DNA of 64,000 bases. Source: Acidovorax sp. SUPP3334. Its GTDB lineage: Bacteria > Pseudomonadota > Gammaproteobacteria > Burkholderiales > Burkholderiaceae_C. This document shows, piece by piece, positions 29,127 to 39,395 of the stretch. The notes under the pieces were generated by a model. That model did not search any database. It saw nothing but the letters and a program-made list of their open reading frames with translations, and was not told where the DNA came from. Numbering within the stretch: the stretch's first letter is position 1; each line of letters opens with the position of its first letter. A program made the position numbers and the translations under genes. Where the stretch lies: contig NZ_BQXQ01000021.1 of NCBI RefSeq assembly GCF_030159055.1, forward strand, positions 28,622-92,621. Direction: 5' to 3'.

Positions 29127-30248
29127 ATGACGGCCACTGCCAACCCCACCAGCGATGCCTGGTACCGCGACGTCGAGAAGACCAGCCAGACCGACGACGA
29201 ACGTATCAAGGACATCACCGTGCTGCCTCCCCCGGAACATCTGATCCGCTTTTTCCCCATCCGGGGAACGGCGGTGGAATCCCTGATCACGCGAACGCGG
29301 CGTGGCATTCAGGACATCATGGCGGGCCGGGACGACCGGCTGCTGGTGGTGATCGGCCCGTGCTCCATCCACGACCCTGCGGCAGCGCTGGAATACGCGC
29401 GGCGCCTGAAGGCCGTGCGCGAGCAGTACGCCGACACGCTGGAAATCGTGATGCGCGTGTACTTTGAAAAGCCCCGCACCACGGTCGGCTGGAAGGGGCT
29501 GATCAACGACCCGTACCTGGACGAAAGCTATCGCATCGACGAGGGCCTGCGCATCGCGCGCCAGCTGCTCATCGACATCAACCGCATGGGCGTGCCGGCG
29601 GGCAGCGAGTTCCTGGACGTGATCTCGCCCCAGTACATCGGCGACCTCATCAGCTGGGGTGCCATCGGGGCGCGCACTACCGAAAGCCAGGTGCACCGCG
29701 AGCTGGCGTCGGGCCTCTCGGCGCCCATCGGCTTCAAGAACGGCACCGACGGCAACATTCGCATCGCGACCGACGCGATCCAGTCCGCCAGTCGCGGGCA
29801 CCATTTCCTGTCGGTGCACAAGAACGGCCAGGTGGCGATCGTCAGCACCCAGGGCAACCCGGACTGCCACGTGATCCTGCGCGGCGGCAAGGCGCCCAAC
29901 TACGATGCCGCCAGCGTCGCCGCTGCCTGCCAGAACCTGGAGGCCGCCAAGCTTCCCGCCACCCTGATGGTGGATTGCAGCCACGCCAACAGCAGCAAGC
30001 AGCACGAAAAGCAGCGCGACGTGGCGCGCGACATCGGCGCGCAGATCGCCGGGGGCTCGCGCAGTGTGTTCGGCCTGATGATCGAAAGCCACCTGACCGC
30101 AGGCGCCCAGAAATTCACGCCAGGCAAGGACCAGCCGGGCGCCCTGGAATACGGCAAGAGCATCACCGATGCTTGCCTGGGCTGGGACGATTCGCTGTCG
30201 GCACTGGCCGATCTGTCGGCCGCCGTGGTGGCGCGCCGCGCCCTCTGA
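29127..30248 (+). CDS. 3-deoxy-7-phosphoheptulonate (DAHP) synthase, AroF/G/H type
   Basis: First enzyme of the shikimate pathway, condensing PEP and erythrose 4-phosphate. The 373-residue product is a class I-alpha enzyme: VVIGPCSIHDPAAALEYARR, MRVYFEKPRTTVGWKGLIND, SPQYIGDLISWGAIGARTTE, GFKNGTDGN, VDCSHANSSKQ and GLMIESHL are all present. Which aromatic amino acid inhibits it cannot be read safely. The leader peptide with Phe, Tyr and Trp codons suggests transcriptional control by more than one of them. Confidence 0.95.
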   Translation: MTATANPTSDAWYRDVEKTSQTDDERIKDITVLPPPEHLIRFFPIRGTAVESLITRTRRGIQDIMAGRDDRLLVVIGPCSIHDPAAALEYARRLKAVREQYADTLEIVMRVYFEKPRTTVGWKGLINDPYLDESYRIDEGLRIARQLLIDINRMGVPAGSEFLDVISPQYIGDLISWGAIGARTTESQVHRELASGLSAPIGFKNGTDGNIRIATDAIQSASRGHHFLSVHKNGQVAIVSTQGNPDCHVILRGGKAPNYDAASVAAACQNLEAAKLPATLMVDCSHANSSKQHEKQRDVARDIGAQIAGGSRSVFGLMIESHLTAGAQKFTPGKDQPGALEYGKSITDACLGWDDSLSALADLSAAVVARRAL

Positions 30249-30369
30249 AAGACGGACCGGGGCGGCGTTGCCAGCGGTGTAAGCTTTGACCGCCGCCACC
30301 GTGCGGCGCCAGCTTGCGCCCCATGCTGTCCGTCTCACTGTCCTGACCTCGATTTAAGGAAAGCAATCC

Positions 30370-30681
30370 ATGCGCAGAGAAGTCTCGATCACCCTGGCGC
30401 CGGGCCAGGAATTCCGTTTCGATCTGCAAGGATCGGAGCCGCTGGGCAACGAAGACGCCCGCCGCTGGCTGGACGAGGCGTTCATCAGCCTGGAGTGCGA
30501 GCCGCTGCGGGCCAGCGGCAAGGTGCTGCTTGCCGACAAGGTGCTGACGGTGGCGCAGGCCGCTGGCGCTCAGCTGCTGTCCGATCCGCAATGGGGCCGC
30601 CAGTTCGCCGAAGCGGCCAGCGCCGCCCTGGCCCGGCCGGTGGTCCGGGTGGATGTGGCCGCCATGGCCGTGACCTACTGA
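30370..30681 (+). CDS. Hypothetical protein, 103 residues
   Basis: A short soluble acidic-to-neutral protein (MRREVSITLAPGQEFRFDLQ...) with a good AAGGAAA ribosome site 7-8 bases before the ATG. No signal peptide, membrane segment or known motif. It follows the DAHP synthase gene after 121 bases and may be a separate unit. Confidence 0.65.
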   Translation: MRREVSITLAPGQEFRFDLQGSEPLGNEDARRWLDEAFISLECEPLRASGKVLLADKVLTVAQAAGAQLLSDPQWGRQFAEAASAALARPVVRVDVAAMAVTY

Positions 30682-30759
30682 ATGAAGCCCGGACGGCACG
30701 GCGGCGGCCGGCGATGGGGAATGGCGCCCCTTTCATGCGCTGAAATTCGATGCCGAAAA

Positions 30760-30812
30760 GGCCTCCGGCGCATATTCCACTAGGGGGTGTTGCTATTATT
30801 TAGATAGCAAAT
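30760..30812 (-). repeat. Dispersed ~52-bp repeat, copy at the mpl 3' end
   Basis: On the minus strand: ATTTGCTATCTAAATAATAG, then CCCCCTAGTG and ATATGCGCCGGAGGCC. It matches the 51202 copy in order and spacing of all blocks. It contains the last codons and the TAA stop of mpl. Confidence 0.8.
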
Positions 30813-32205
30813 CGATGAGCTTGCCGTGAATGCCGCCGAAGCTGCCGTTGCTCATGCAGACGATGTGATCGCCCGGCTGCGCTGCGTGTGCGATCTGCGA
30901 AGTCAGCGTGTCGATGTCCGGCGCCGTGACGGCTTTGGCGCCCATGGGTGCCAGCACCTGGGCGGCGTCCCAATCGAGCCCGGCGGTGTGGCAAAACGCC
31001 AGGTCGGCCGGCTCCAGGGCCCAGGGCAATTGGGATTTCATCGTGCCGAGCTTCATGGTGTTGCTGCGCGGCTCGAACGCCGCGAGGATTCGCACCCCGG
31101 GCCCGACGCGGCGTCGCAGGCCATCCAGCGTGGTGCGCAAGGCGGTGGGGTGGTGGGCGAAATCGTCATACACCGCGATGCCTCGCACGGTGCCGCGCAA
31201 TTCCATGCGCCGCTTCACGTTCTGGAACCGCCCCAGTGCCCGGCCGGCCTCTGCCGGTGAAACGCCCACATGGTGGGCTGCCGCGATGGCGGCCAGGGCG
31301 TTCAACTGGTTGTGCACGCCGGTCAACGCCCATTCCACGCGGGCCACCGCCTGGCCCCGGTGGAGCACATCGAAGGCTTGCGGGTCGCCCTGCGCCGTGA
31401 AGTCGCTCACCAGTGCGCCGAAGCTCGTCACCTCGCTCCAGCACCCCGCGTGCAGCACGCGCACCAGGCTTTCCTCCAGCCCGTTGAATACGACGCGGCC
31501 CGAGGGCGGCACCGTGCGCACCAGGTGGTGGAACTGCCGCTCGATCGCCGGCAGGTCGTCGAAAATGTCCGCGTGGTCGAATTCCAGGTTGTTCAGCACC
31601 GCGGTACGGGGCCGGTAATGGACGAATTTGCTGCGCTTGTCGAAAAACGCGGTGTCGTATTCGTCAGCCTCGATCACGAACACGGGCGCCTCGCCCGCGA
31701 TGCCCGCGCCTGGCGAAGGCCGGTGCGGCGCGCCCAGCCGGGCCGACACGCCGAAATCCAGTGGCACCCCGCCCACCAGGAAGCCGGGCTGCAGGCCCGC
31801 GCATTCCAGAATCCACGCGAGCATCGACGTGGTGGTGGTCTTGCCGTGGGTTCCCGCCACGGCCAGGACGTGCCGGCCCTGCAGCACGTGTTCGGCCAGC
31901 CACTGCGGTCCGCTGGCATAGGCTGCGCCTGCGTCGAGGATGGCTTCCATCAAGGGAAATTTCGGCGTGCCATCGGGCAGTCGCGCCCGGCTGACCACGT
32001 TGCCGATGACGAACAGATCGGGGGCGAACGCCATCTGGTCGGCGCCATAGTCTTCGATCAGTTCGATGCCCAGTGCGCGGAGCTGGTCGCTCATCGGGGG
32101 ATACACGCCGGTGTCGCAGCCGGTGACCTTGTGGCCCGCTTCGCGTGCCAGGGCCGCCAGGCCGCCCATGAACGTGCCGCAGATGCCCAGAATGTGAATA
32201 TGCAT
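30796..32205 (-). CDS. mpl: UDP-MurNAc:L-Ala-D-Glu-meso-DAP (tripeptide) ligase Mpl
   Basis: Cell-wall recycling ligase that reattaches released murein tripeptide to UDP-MurNAc. The 469-residue product is a Mur ligase homologue with IHILGICGTFMGGLAALARE (Mpl-type start, distinct from the GGAGM of MurC), the ATP loop [14 protein letters not shown] and NLEFDHADIFDD. The last five codons (Leu Leu Ser Lys stop) are built from a dispersed repeat at 30760-30812, so the native C-terminus may have been replaced or fixed by repeat insertion. Together with ampD in this window it points to active peptidoglycan recycling. Confidence 0.95.
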   Translation of the reverse strand: MHIHILGICGTFMGGLAALAREAGHKVTGCDTGVYPPMSDQLRALGIELIEDYGADQMAFAPDLFVIGNVVSRARLPDGTPKFPLMEAILDAGAAYASGPQWLAEHVLQGRHVLAVAGTHGKTTTTSMLAWILECAGLQPGFLVGGVPLDFGVSARLGAPHRPSPGAGIAGEAPVFVIEADEYDTAFFDKRSKFVHYRPRTAVLNNLEFDHADIFDDLPAIERQFHHLVRTVPPSGRVVFNGLEESLVRVLHAGCWSEVTSFGALVSDFTAQGDPQAFDVLHRGQAVARVEWALTGVHNQLNALAAIAAAHHVGVSPAEAGRALGRFQNVKRRMELRGTVRGIAVYDDFAHHPTALRTTLDGLRRRVGPGVRILAAFEPRSNTMKLGTMKSQLPWALEPADLAFCHTAGLDWDAAQVLAPMGAKAVTAPDIDTLTSQIAHAAQPGDHIVCMSNGSFGGIHGKLIDLLSK

Positions 32206-32266
32206 GGGCGCAGATTCTAAGGTTGCAGGCCCCTGAGTCCCTCCGTGCTTATCCCCATTGCCTCAT

Positions 32267-32290
32267 CAGCTATGATTTTAATAGCATTTG
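32267..32290 (-). repeat. Partial dispersed repeat (AT-rich palindromic half)
   Basis: On the minus strand AATGCTATTAAAATCATAGC resembles the TTTGCTATAAAAATAATAGC half of the full repeat. The GC-rich half is not recognisable here. It lies between the divergent mpl and 32391 genes. Confidence 0.4.
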
Positions 32291-32390
32291 TCGATTCGGG
32301 GCCTCCCATGCCCCTGCCGGGCGCGGGCGCATTCGCGGGCCTGCAAGGGCCATTGCGGCCACAATGCAGCCTTATCCCCGAGCCGCCGCC

Positions 32391-32987
32391 ATGCAAAACG
32401 CCCTCGCCACCGAGATCGCCAACGCCGCAGCCCGTCTGGTCGTCGAAGAGGGCCTGGAATGGGGGCCTGCCAAACGCCGGGCCGTTCGCCAGCTGGGCCT
32501 GCCGACCCGCACTCCGCTGCCGGACAACGATCTGGTGGAAGACGCGGTGCGTGAATACATCGGCCTGTTCTGCGCCGACACCCAGCCGGACGAGCTGCGT
32601 GCCTTGCGCCAACTGGCGCTCGTCTGGATGGAGCGCATGGAGCCGTTTCGTCCCCACCTGGGTGGCGCGGTCTGGCATGGCACGGCGACCCGGCTGTCCG
32701 ATATCTATTTGCAGTTGTTCTGCGACGACTGCAAGTCTGCCGAGATCGCCCTGATCGATCACCACGTGGACTATGAGCCGCGTACCGTCACCGGTTTCCA
32801 TGGGGAGTCGGTGGAAGCCTTGAGCGTGTCCAGCCATTCGCGGCCTTTGGGCGAGATGATTGGCGTGCACCTGTTGATCTATGACCTGGACAACCTGCGC
32901 GGCGCGCTCCGCCCTGATGCGCGTGGCCGCACGCCGCGCGGCGATGCGCGCGCCGTGCGCAAGCTATTGGAGAACACCCCCGAATGA
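32391..32987 (+). CDS. Conserved-looking hypothetical protein upstream of a TlpA-like thioredoxin
   Basis: A 198-residue soluble protein starting MQNALATEIANAAARLVVEE (an ATG at 32364 is an alternative). It is rich in acidic residues with segments such as VEDAVREYIGLFCADTQPDE and LSDIYLQLFCDDCKSAEIAL. It has four cysteines, two of them as CDDC. I do not recognise a family. Its stop overlaps the next gene start (ATGA at 32984), so the two are coupled. Confidence 0.65.
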   Translation: MQNALATEIANAAARLVVEEGLEWGPAKRRAVRQLGLPTRTPLPDNDLVEDAVREYIGLFCADTQPDELRALRQLALVWMERMEPFRPHLGGAVWHGTATRLSDIYLQLFCDDCKSAEIALIDHHVDYEPRTVTGFHGESVEALSVSSHSRPLGEMIGVHLLIYDLDNLRGALRPDARGRTPRGDARAVRKLLENTPE

Positions 32988-33592
32988 GTCTGTCGCCGCC
33001 CTCCGATCCGGGCACTTCCTTTTCCGCCGATGCCAGTTCGCCCAACCGCGTCCAAGGTGCCGCATCGGCCTCGCGCCGCAGTCTGCTCTACGGCGGGGTG
33101 GCTGCTGCCGCCGCGCTGGGCGGTGCGGGTCTGGCATGGTGGCGGTTTCAGCCGCATGCCGTGATGACGGGAGCCGAGGCCGCGCTGTGGGCCGAACGTT
33201 TCGACGCACCCGCAGGTGGTGAGCCCGTGGCGATGGAACGTTTTCGCGGCAAGCCGCTGCTGGTGAACTTCTGGGCGACCTGGTGCCCGCCGTGCGTAGA
33301 GGAATTGCCGCTTTTGAATGCCTTCTACCGCGAAAACGCAGCAAAAGGCTGGCAGGTGGTGGGCTTGGCCATCGACCAGCCTTCGTCGGTGCGCAAATTT
33401 CTGGATCGCCTTCCCTTGGACTTTCCCATCGGCCTGGCAGGGTTGTCCGGCACCGAGCTGGGCCGTTCGCTGGGCAATCTCACAGGAGGATTGCCATTTA
33501 GCGTGCTGATGGGCGCAGATGGAACCGTGCTCCACCGTAAAATGGGGCAGGTGACCCCGCAAGATATCCAGCAGTGGGTCTTGCTGGGTTAG
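32984..33592 (+). CDS. TlpA/ResA-like membrane-anchored thioredoxin
   Basis: The 202-residue product has an N-terminal membrane anchor preceded by Arg-Arg (SRRSLLYGGVAAAAALGGAGL). It then has a thioredoxin fold facing the periplasm with LLVNFWATWCPPCVEELPLL (WCPPC active site), the cis-Pro region GGLPFSVLMGADGTV and a short C-terminus. Such proteins reduce disulfides in the periplasm, often for cytochrome c maturation. It is coupled to the preceding hypothetical, and accB begins 110 bases downstream. Confidence 0.9.
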   Translation: MSLSPPSDPGTSFSADASSPNRVQGAASASRRSLLYGGVAAAAALGGAGLAWWRFQPHAVMTGAEAALWAERFDAPAGGEPVAMERFRGKPLLVNFWATWCPPCVEELPLLNAFYRENAAKGWQVVGLAIDQPSSVRKFLDRLPLDFPIGLAGLSGTELGRSLGNLTGGLPFSVLMGADGTVLHRKMGQVTPQDIQQWVLLG

Positions 33593-33702
33593 AGCGCCCT
33601 GGGATGCACTGGGGAGTTCAATGTATTTGCAACCAAATGCCGGTCGTAGGTCGAATTTAGGGTAAATTCGCGCCCTATTTTGTTTTTGGCGTTGGAGTTC
33701 CC

Positions 33703-34149
33703 ATGGATTTGCGAAAACTCAAGACCTTGATCGACCTCGTGTCAGAGTCGAATGTGTCAGAACTCGAGATCACCGAGGCAGAAGGCAAGGTCCGCATCGT
33801 CAAGAGCGGCGGTGCGGTCGTCCAGCAATATATGGCGGCCCCCGCCCAGGCCGCAGCGCCTGCCGCCGCAGCCGCCGCCCCTGTGGCCGAACTGCCGGCC
33901 CCCGCCGCCCCGACCGGCCACATCGTCAAGTCGCCCATGGTGGGCACGTTCTACCGTGCGTCCAGCCCGGGCGCCAAGTCGTTCGTCGAGGTGGGCAGCC
34001 AGGTCAAGGAAGGCGAGACCATCTGCATCATCGAGGCCATGAAGATCCTCAACGAAATCGAAGCCGACAAGTCCGGCACCGTCACCCGCATCCTGGGTGA
34101 AAACGGCCAGGCCGTCGAATACGGGCAGCCTCTGTTCGTGATCGAATAA
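33703..34149 (+). CDS. accB: Biotin carboxyl carrier protein AccB
   Basis: Carrier subunit of acetyl-CoA carboxylase. The 148-residue product has the N-terminal [20 protein letters not shown] dimer/regulatory region, an Ala/Pro-rich linker (about 45-70), and the biotinyl domain with [15 protein letters not shown] in which Lys114 is biotinylated. accC follows after 179 bases, as in most proteobacteria. aroQ, often upstream of accB, is absent here. Confidence 0.97.
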   Translation: MDLRKLKTLIDLVSESNVSELEITEAEGKVRIVKSGGAVVQQYMAAPAQAAAPAAAAAAPVAELPAPAAPTGHIVKSPMVGTFYRASSPGAKSFVEVGSQVKEGETICIIEAMKILNEIEADKSGTVTRILGENGQAVEYGQPLFVIE

Positions 34150-34216
34150 ATTGCGCATGCCCCTTCCGGTCCTTGTCGCGCGCACCGGCCTTGTCGCCGG
34201 TCGCCAGGGAAAGTCC

Positions 34217-34309
34217 ATGTTTCAGAAAATCATCGTCGCCGGCTCCGGCGTCCTTGCCGCAGGCAAGGCGCGCCAGCCCACCGCACTCGCGTGCGCAGCG
34301 CACGGGTGA
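34217..34309 (+). other. Mini-ORF resembling a duplicated accC start
   Basis: In the accB-accC gap an ATG opens [16 protein letters not shown]..., a 30-residue frame ending in TGA. Its first 24 bases closely match those of accC ([11 protein letters not shown]), after which similarity stops. It may be a leader frame or the scar of a partial 5' duplication; no function is implied. Confidence 0.4.
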
Positions 34310-34328
34310 TCGAGCCGCGAAGAAGCCT

Positions 34329-35678
<1,350 letters not shown>

Positions 35679-35703
35679 GCTTGCCGCGCGTGGTGGTTTT
35701 GCA

Positions 35704-35741
35704 TGCTGGCACCTGGCAACGGGTGCCAGCATTTTCGTTTT
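35704..35741 (+). terminator. Rho-independent terminator after accC
   Basis: TGCTGGCACC (35704-35713) and GGTGCCAGCA (35722-35731) form a 10-bp perfect stem with an 8-base loop, followed by TTTTCGTTTT. It lies 25 bases after accC and immediately before the prmA ribosome site. Confidence 0.85.
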
Positions 35742-35756
35742 CTCCCGGAGGTCCCC

Positions 35757-36659
35757 ATGTTTGAGCTGAGCCTGATGTGCCCAGAAGACCGGGTCGAGTC
35801 TTTGAGCGACGCGCTCGATGCGCTGCAGGCGCTGAGCGTCTCCGTCGAAGACGCCGACGCGCAGACCGATGCCGAGCAGGCCCTGTTCGGCGAGCCCGGC
35901 ATGCCGCCCCCGAAGGACGGCTGGCAGCGCAGCCGTGTGGTGGCGTTGTTCCAGAGCGAGACCGAGGCCCAGGAAGCAAGCGCCCTGCTGGAAGTGCAGG
36001 ATTTTTTCGAAGGCTGCCGCGTGCTGGGGATCACGGCCTTGGAGGATCAGGACTGGGTGCGGCTCACGCAGTCGCAGTTCGCGCCGGTGGACATCACGCC
36101 GGATTTCTGGATCGTGCCCACCTGGCATGAACTGCCGGCCGAAGCCAAGCGCAGCATCCGGCTTGATCCGGGACTGGCCTTCGGCACGGGCACCCACCCG
36201 ACCACGCGGATGTGCCTGCGCTGGATCGCGGCGCAGGGTGCCCTGCACGCAAGCGCTGCCAACCCCCTGGGGCGCGTGCTCGACTATGGCTGCGGCTCCG
36301 GCATCCTGGCGATCGGCGCCGCCAAGTTCGGCGCCACGGACATCGACGCCGTGGACATCGACCCAGCCGCCGTCAAGTCCACCCGCTTGAACGCCGAGGC
36401 CAACGGCGTCGCGCTGAAAGCGGGCCTGCCCGATCAGGCCGGCGGCACCTACCAGACCGTGCTGGCCAACATCCTCGCGACACCGCTCAAGGTGCTGGCG
36501 CCGCTGTTGTGCGCGCATGTCGCGGCGGGCGGGCATCTGGTGCTGGCCGGCATCCTGGAGCGCCAGGCCGATGAACTGAAAGAAGCCTATGCGCCGTGGC
36601 TTTCCCTGCAGGTCGCCGACACGCAAGAGGGATGGATCCTGATGGTGGCTGCGCGTTGA
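35757..36659 (+). CDS. prmA: Ribosomal protein L11 methyltransferase PrmA
   Basis: SAM-dependent trimethylation of ribosomal protein L11. The 300-residue product has an N-terminal substrate domain (FELSLMCPEDRVESLSDALD...), the linker, and the SAM motif VLDYGCGSGILAIGAAKFGA with GLAFGTGTHPTTRMCL before it and LANILATPL after it. The CGGAGG ribosome site (35746-35751) decides the ATG at 35757. It is a standard neighbour of accBC in proteobacteria. Confidence 0.97.
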   Translation: MFELSLMCPEDRVESLSDALDALQALSVSVEDADAQTDAEQALFGEPGMPPPKDGWQRSRVVALFQSETEAQEASALLEVQDFFEGCRVLGITALEDQDWVRLTQSQFAPVDITPDFWIVPTWHELPAEAKRSIRLDPGLAFGTGTHPTTRMCLRWIAAQGALHASAANPLGRVLDYGCGSGILAIGAAKFGATDIDAVDIDPAAVKSTRLNAEANGVALKAGLPDQAGGTYQTVLANILATPLKVLAPLLCAHVAAGGHLVLAGILERQADELKEAYAPWLSLQVADTQEGWILMVAAR

Positions 36660-36717
36660 CGGGCGAGGCCATGCGGGCCTGCGGGCCGGCGTGGCGCACC
36701 CCTACAATTCCGAGCCG

Positions 36718-38325
36718 ATGAGCCAGATCACACGCTGCCCCGCCTGCGGTACGACCTTCAAGGTCGTCGCGGACCAGTTGCGCATCTCCGATGGATGGGT
36801 GCGTTGCGGGCAGTGCAAGGAGGTCTTCGACGCCGCTGCCCACCTGGTGCGCACGTCCTCGCACGACTTGCTGCCCGAAATGGCGATTCCCGACAGCCCG
36901 CGCCCCGCAGCGCGGCTTCCTGCGGTCGCCGAGCGGGCGTGGGGTGGCGGCAGCACCGCCATGCCACCAGCGCAGCCGGCATCTTCGCCACCCAACGCGC
37001 CAGCGGCATCGCCGTTGCCATTCGTGCCCGGGTCAGCGCCAGAGTTTTCGGCACAACCCTCCCTGCCAGCGGCGTTGGACGACACGCTGCCGGCCCCGCT
37101 GGGCTTGCCCGAGCCGCCCGCCGTGCCCAGCTTCCTGACCGCGCGGCTGCCTGCGTCACCTTCGATGGAGCCGCCGTCCGATTGGAGCCTGGAGCCGGCA
37201 TCGCCGCTGGGCTGGCGTGTCCGTCCTGCCGTGCCGAACACGGCCCGCGACACGGTCAAGCCAGAGCCCGCAGTGCCAGGCCCTTCCGGGGGCTGGGAAC
37301 TGCCCGGATCGGCGCCTGACGACGAATCCGCTTTTGATGGTGCGGCAGAGACGCCTGCCGCCGATGCGAGGGATGGTGCACGGGCGGCCTCGGGCACGTT
37401 GCCGTCCGAGTCCCAAGCGCTGTCGGGCTACGAACTTCCGTTCGCCGAACTGCGCGATTCCGAATGGCCGGACGATCTGGACGGCGAGCCGGCGCCGGAA
37501 CACAAGGATGAACTGCCACAAGGCAAGCCGCACGGCAGCGCGAGGCAGGAAGCGACCGACGATGCGATCGCCAAAGCGGTAGCGATGGACATGGCTTTGG
37601 AAGCCATCGATGCCGATACCGATCCGGTGGCCATTGCCACCCAGGCGGGTGGCGGAATGGAGGGGCTCGCCCCAATCCTCACCGAACCCCTGGCGACGTC
37701 AGCGGCCGCCACGGCCGATGCGCGGCATGCGCCCCGCCGGGCGCATCTGCCATATGGCTCCGATGAAGACGACGACGATGGGCAAGAGGCCGCCCCGTCC
37801 GCCACGCAGGACGAGCCGGGCTTCGTGCGCGCCGCGCGCCGCAAGGCCTTCTGGCGCAAGCCCGTGGTGCGGGTGGGCATGGCGCTGCTGCTGCTGGTGC
37901 TGCTCGCAGGGCTGTCGCTCCAGATGGCCATGCAGGAGCGCGACCGGCTGGCGTCGCAATACCCTGGCATGCGGCCAGTGCTTCAGGCGTTGTGCGTGCC
38001 GCTGCAGTGCGCCATCGGTGCGCCGCGCCGCATCACGGAGGTCGTGATCGACAGCTCGTCGTTCAACAAGGCCCGGGGCGACTCGTACCAGTTGGCCCTG
38101 TCCATCAAAAGCCGCGCCGACTTCGCGCTGGCCATGCCTTCGGTGGAGTTGACGCTGACCGACGCGCAGGACCGGCCCGTGCTGCGCCGCGTGCTGCGCC
38201 CGCAGGAGCTGGGCGCGCCGGGAGAAATCGCACCCGGCGGCGAGTGGAGCGGCACCTTGCCCGTGTCGGTGGTGACGGGCGGCGCGCGCGTGTCCGGCTA
38301 CCGTGTTCTTGCGTTCTATCCCTGA
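36718..38325 (+). CDS. Zinc-ribbon DUF3426 membrane protein
   Basis: The 535-residue product starts with an MJ0042-type zinc ribbon (ITRCPACGTTFKV ... VRCGQCKEVFD, four Cys). It has about 300 residues of Pro/Ala/acidic low-complexity linker, a membrane segment near residue 385-405 (VGMALLLLVLLAGLSLQMAM), and a C-terminal DUF3426 domain (ITEVVIDSSSFNKARGDSYQ, then LALSIKSRADFALAMPSVEL). The family usually follows prmA. Function unknown; the domain order suggests a cytosolic zinc finger tethered to a periplasmic domain. Confidence 0.88.
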   Translation: MSQITRCPACGTTFKVVADQLRISDGWVRCGQCKEVFDAAAHLVRTSSHDLLPEMAIPDSPRPAARLPAVAERAWGGGSTAMPPAQPASSPPNAPAASPLPFVPGSAPEFSAQPSLPAALDDTLPAPLGLPEPPAVPSFLTARLPASPSMEPPSDWSLEPASPLGWRVRPAVPNTARDTVKPEPAVPGPSGGWELPGSAPDDESAFDGAAETPAADARDGARAASGTLPSESQALSGYELPFAELRDSEWPDDLDGEPAPEHKDELPQGKPHGSARQEATDDAIAKAVAMDMALEAIDADTDPVAIATQAGGGMEGLAPILTEPLATSAAATADARHAPRRAHLPYGSDEDDDDGQEAAPSATQDEPGFVRAARRKAFWRKPVVRVGMALLLLVLLAGLSLQMAMQERDRLASQYPGMRPVLQALCVPLQCAIGAPRRITEVVIDSSSFNKARGDSYQLALSIKSRADFALAMPSVELTLTDAQDRPVLRRVLRPQELGAPGEIAPGGEWSGTLPVSVVTGGARVSGYRVLAFYP

Positions 38326-38350
38326 TTGTTCTCTCTTAACTGGACCTGTT

Positions 38351-39247
38351 ATGGCTGCCCTGATTTGCGGTTCCCTGGCGTTCGACACCATCATGACTTT
38401 CGAGGGCCGCTTTGCCGAGCAGATATTGCCCGACCAGTTGCACATCCTGAACGTCTCGTTCCTGGTGCCCTCGCTGCGCCGCGATTTCGGCGGTTGCGCG
38501 GGCAATATCGCGTACAGCCTCAAGCTGCTGGGCGGCGATCCCGTGCCCATGGCCATGCTGGGCAGCGATGGCGCCAGCTATCTGGAACGCCTGGGCTCCC
38601 TGGCGATCGATACCCGGCACGTGGGTCAGGTGGATGACCTGTACACCGCGCAGGCCATGATCATGACGGACCGCGACAACAACCAGATCACGGCCTTCCA
38701 CCCCGGCGCCATGATGCAGGCCCACCGCACGCGCATTACGGCCGAGTCCGACGTGCGCCTGGCCATCATCGCGCCCGACGGACGCGATGCGATGCTGCAG
38801 CACGCTGCGCAACTGACGGAGGCCGGCGTTCCTTTTGTGTTCGATCCCGGCCAGGGCCTGCCCATGTTCAACGGAGAAGAGCTGGCCCATTTCATCGAGC
38901 AGGCCACGTGGATCACCGTGAACGACTACGAAGGCCGGATGCTGTGCGAGCGCACTGGTCTGAGCTTGCAGGAGATCTCTCGCAAAGTGCGGGGTCTCGT
39001 CGTCACGCTCGGGGCGGAAGGCTGCGACGTTTGGGAGAACGGCGAACGCACGAATGTCCCGGTCTCGGCGCCCGCCGCGGTGGTCGATCCCACCGGCTGC
39101 GGCGATGCATGGCGGGGCGCGCTGCTGTTCGGCCTGGAAAAGGATTGGTCCCTGGTGCGCTGCGCGGAACTGGGCAACCGCATGGGAGCGCTGAAGATCG
39201 CGCAGCGCGGTCCGCAGAACTACGTGCTCGACTTTCAGCCGGAATGA
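38351..39247 (+). CDS. PfkB-family carbohydrate/nucleoside kinase
   Basis: The 298-residue product has the ribokinase-fold start AALICGSLAFDTIMTFEG, GGCAGNIAYSLKLLGGDPVP, VVTLGAEGCDVWENGE and the C-terminal signature VVDPTGCGDAWRGALLFGL (catalytic Asp in GCGD, usually GAGD). Similar proteins in this group are annotated as adenosine kinase-like. The substrate is not proven by sequence. It lies 25 bases after the DUF3426 gene and may be co-transcribed. Confidence 0.88.
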   Translation: MAALICGSLAFDTIMTFEGRFAEQILPDQLHILNVSFLVPSLRRDFGGCAGNIAYSLKLLGGDPVPMAMLGSDGASYLERLGSLAIDTRHVGQVDDLYTAQAMIMTDRDNNQITAFHPGAMMQAHRTRITAESDVRLAIIAPDGRDAMLQHAAQLTEAGVPFVFDPGQGLPMFNGEELAHFIEQATWITVNDYEGRMLCERTGLSLQEISRKVRGLVVTLGAEGCDVWENGERTNVPVSAPAAVVDPTGCGDAWRGALLFGLEKDWSLVRCAELGNRMGALKIAQRGPQNYVLDFQPE

Positions 39248-39341
39248 CCCCATCGGAATAGACAGGCGGGCGAATAACTTTTCGCTTTGCCTGCCAGGCT
39301 GCCAACCCGTTTTGTGATGCACATGGCAGGCATGCGGGCAT

Positions 39342-39369
39342 AAAAAAACCCGGTGCAGGGCACCGGGTT
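39342..39369 (-). terminator. Rho-independent terminator after the H1-like gene
   Basis: On the minus strand AACCCGGTG, a short loop and CACCGGGTT are followed by seven T residues, 27 bases after the histone-like stop. It also separates the convergent kinase gene. Confidence 0.88.
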
Positions 39370-39395
39370 GGCGGGACTTCTCCAGCGGCTCTGCC

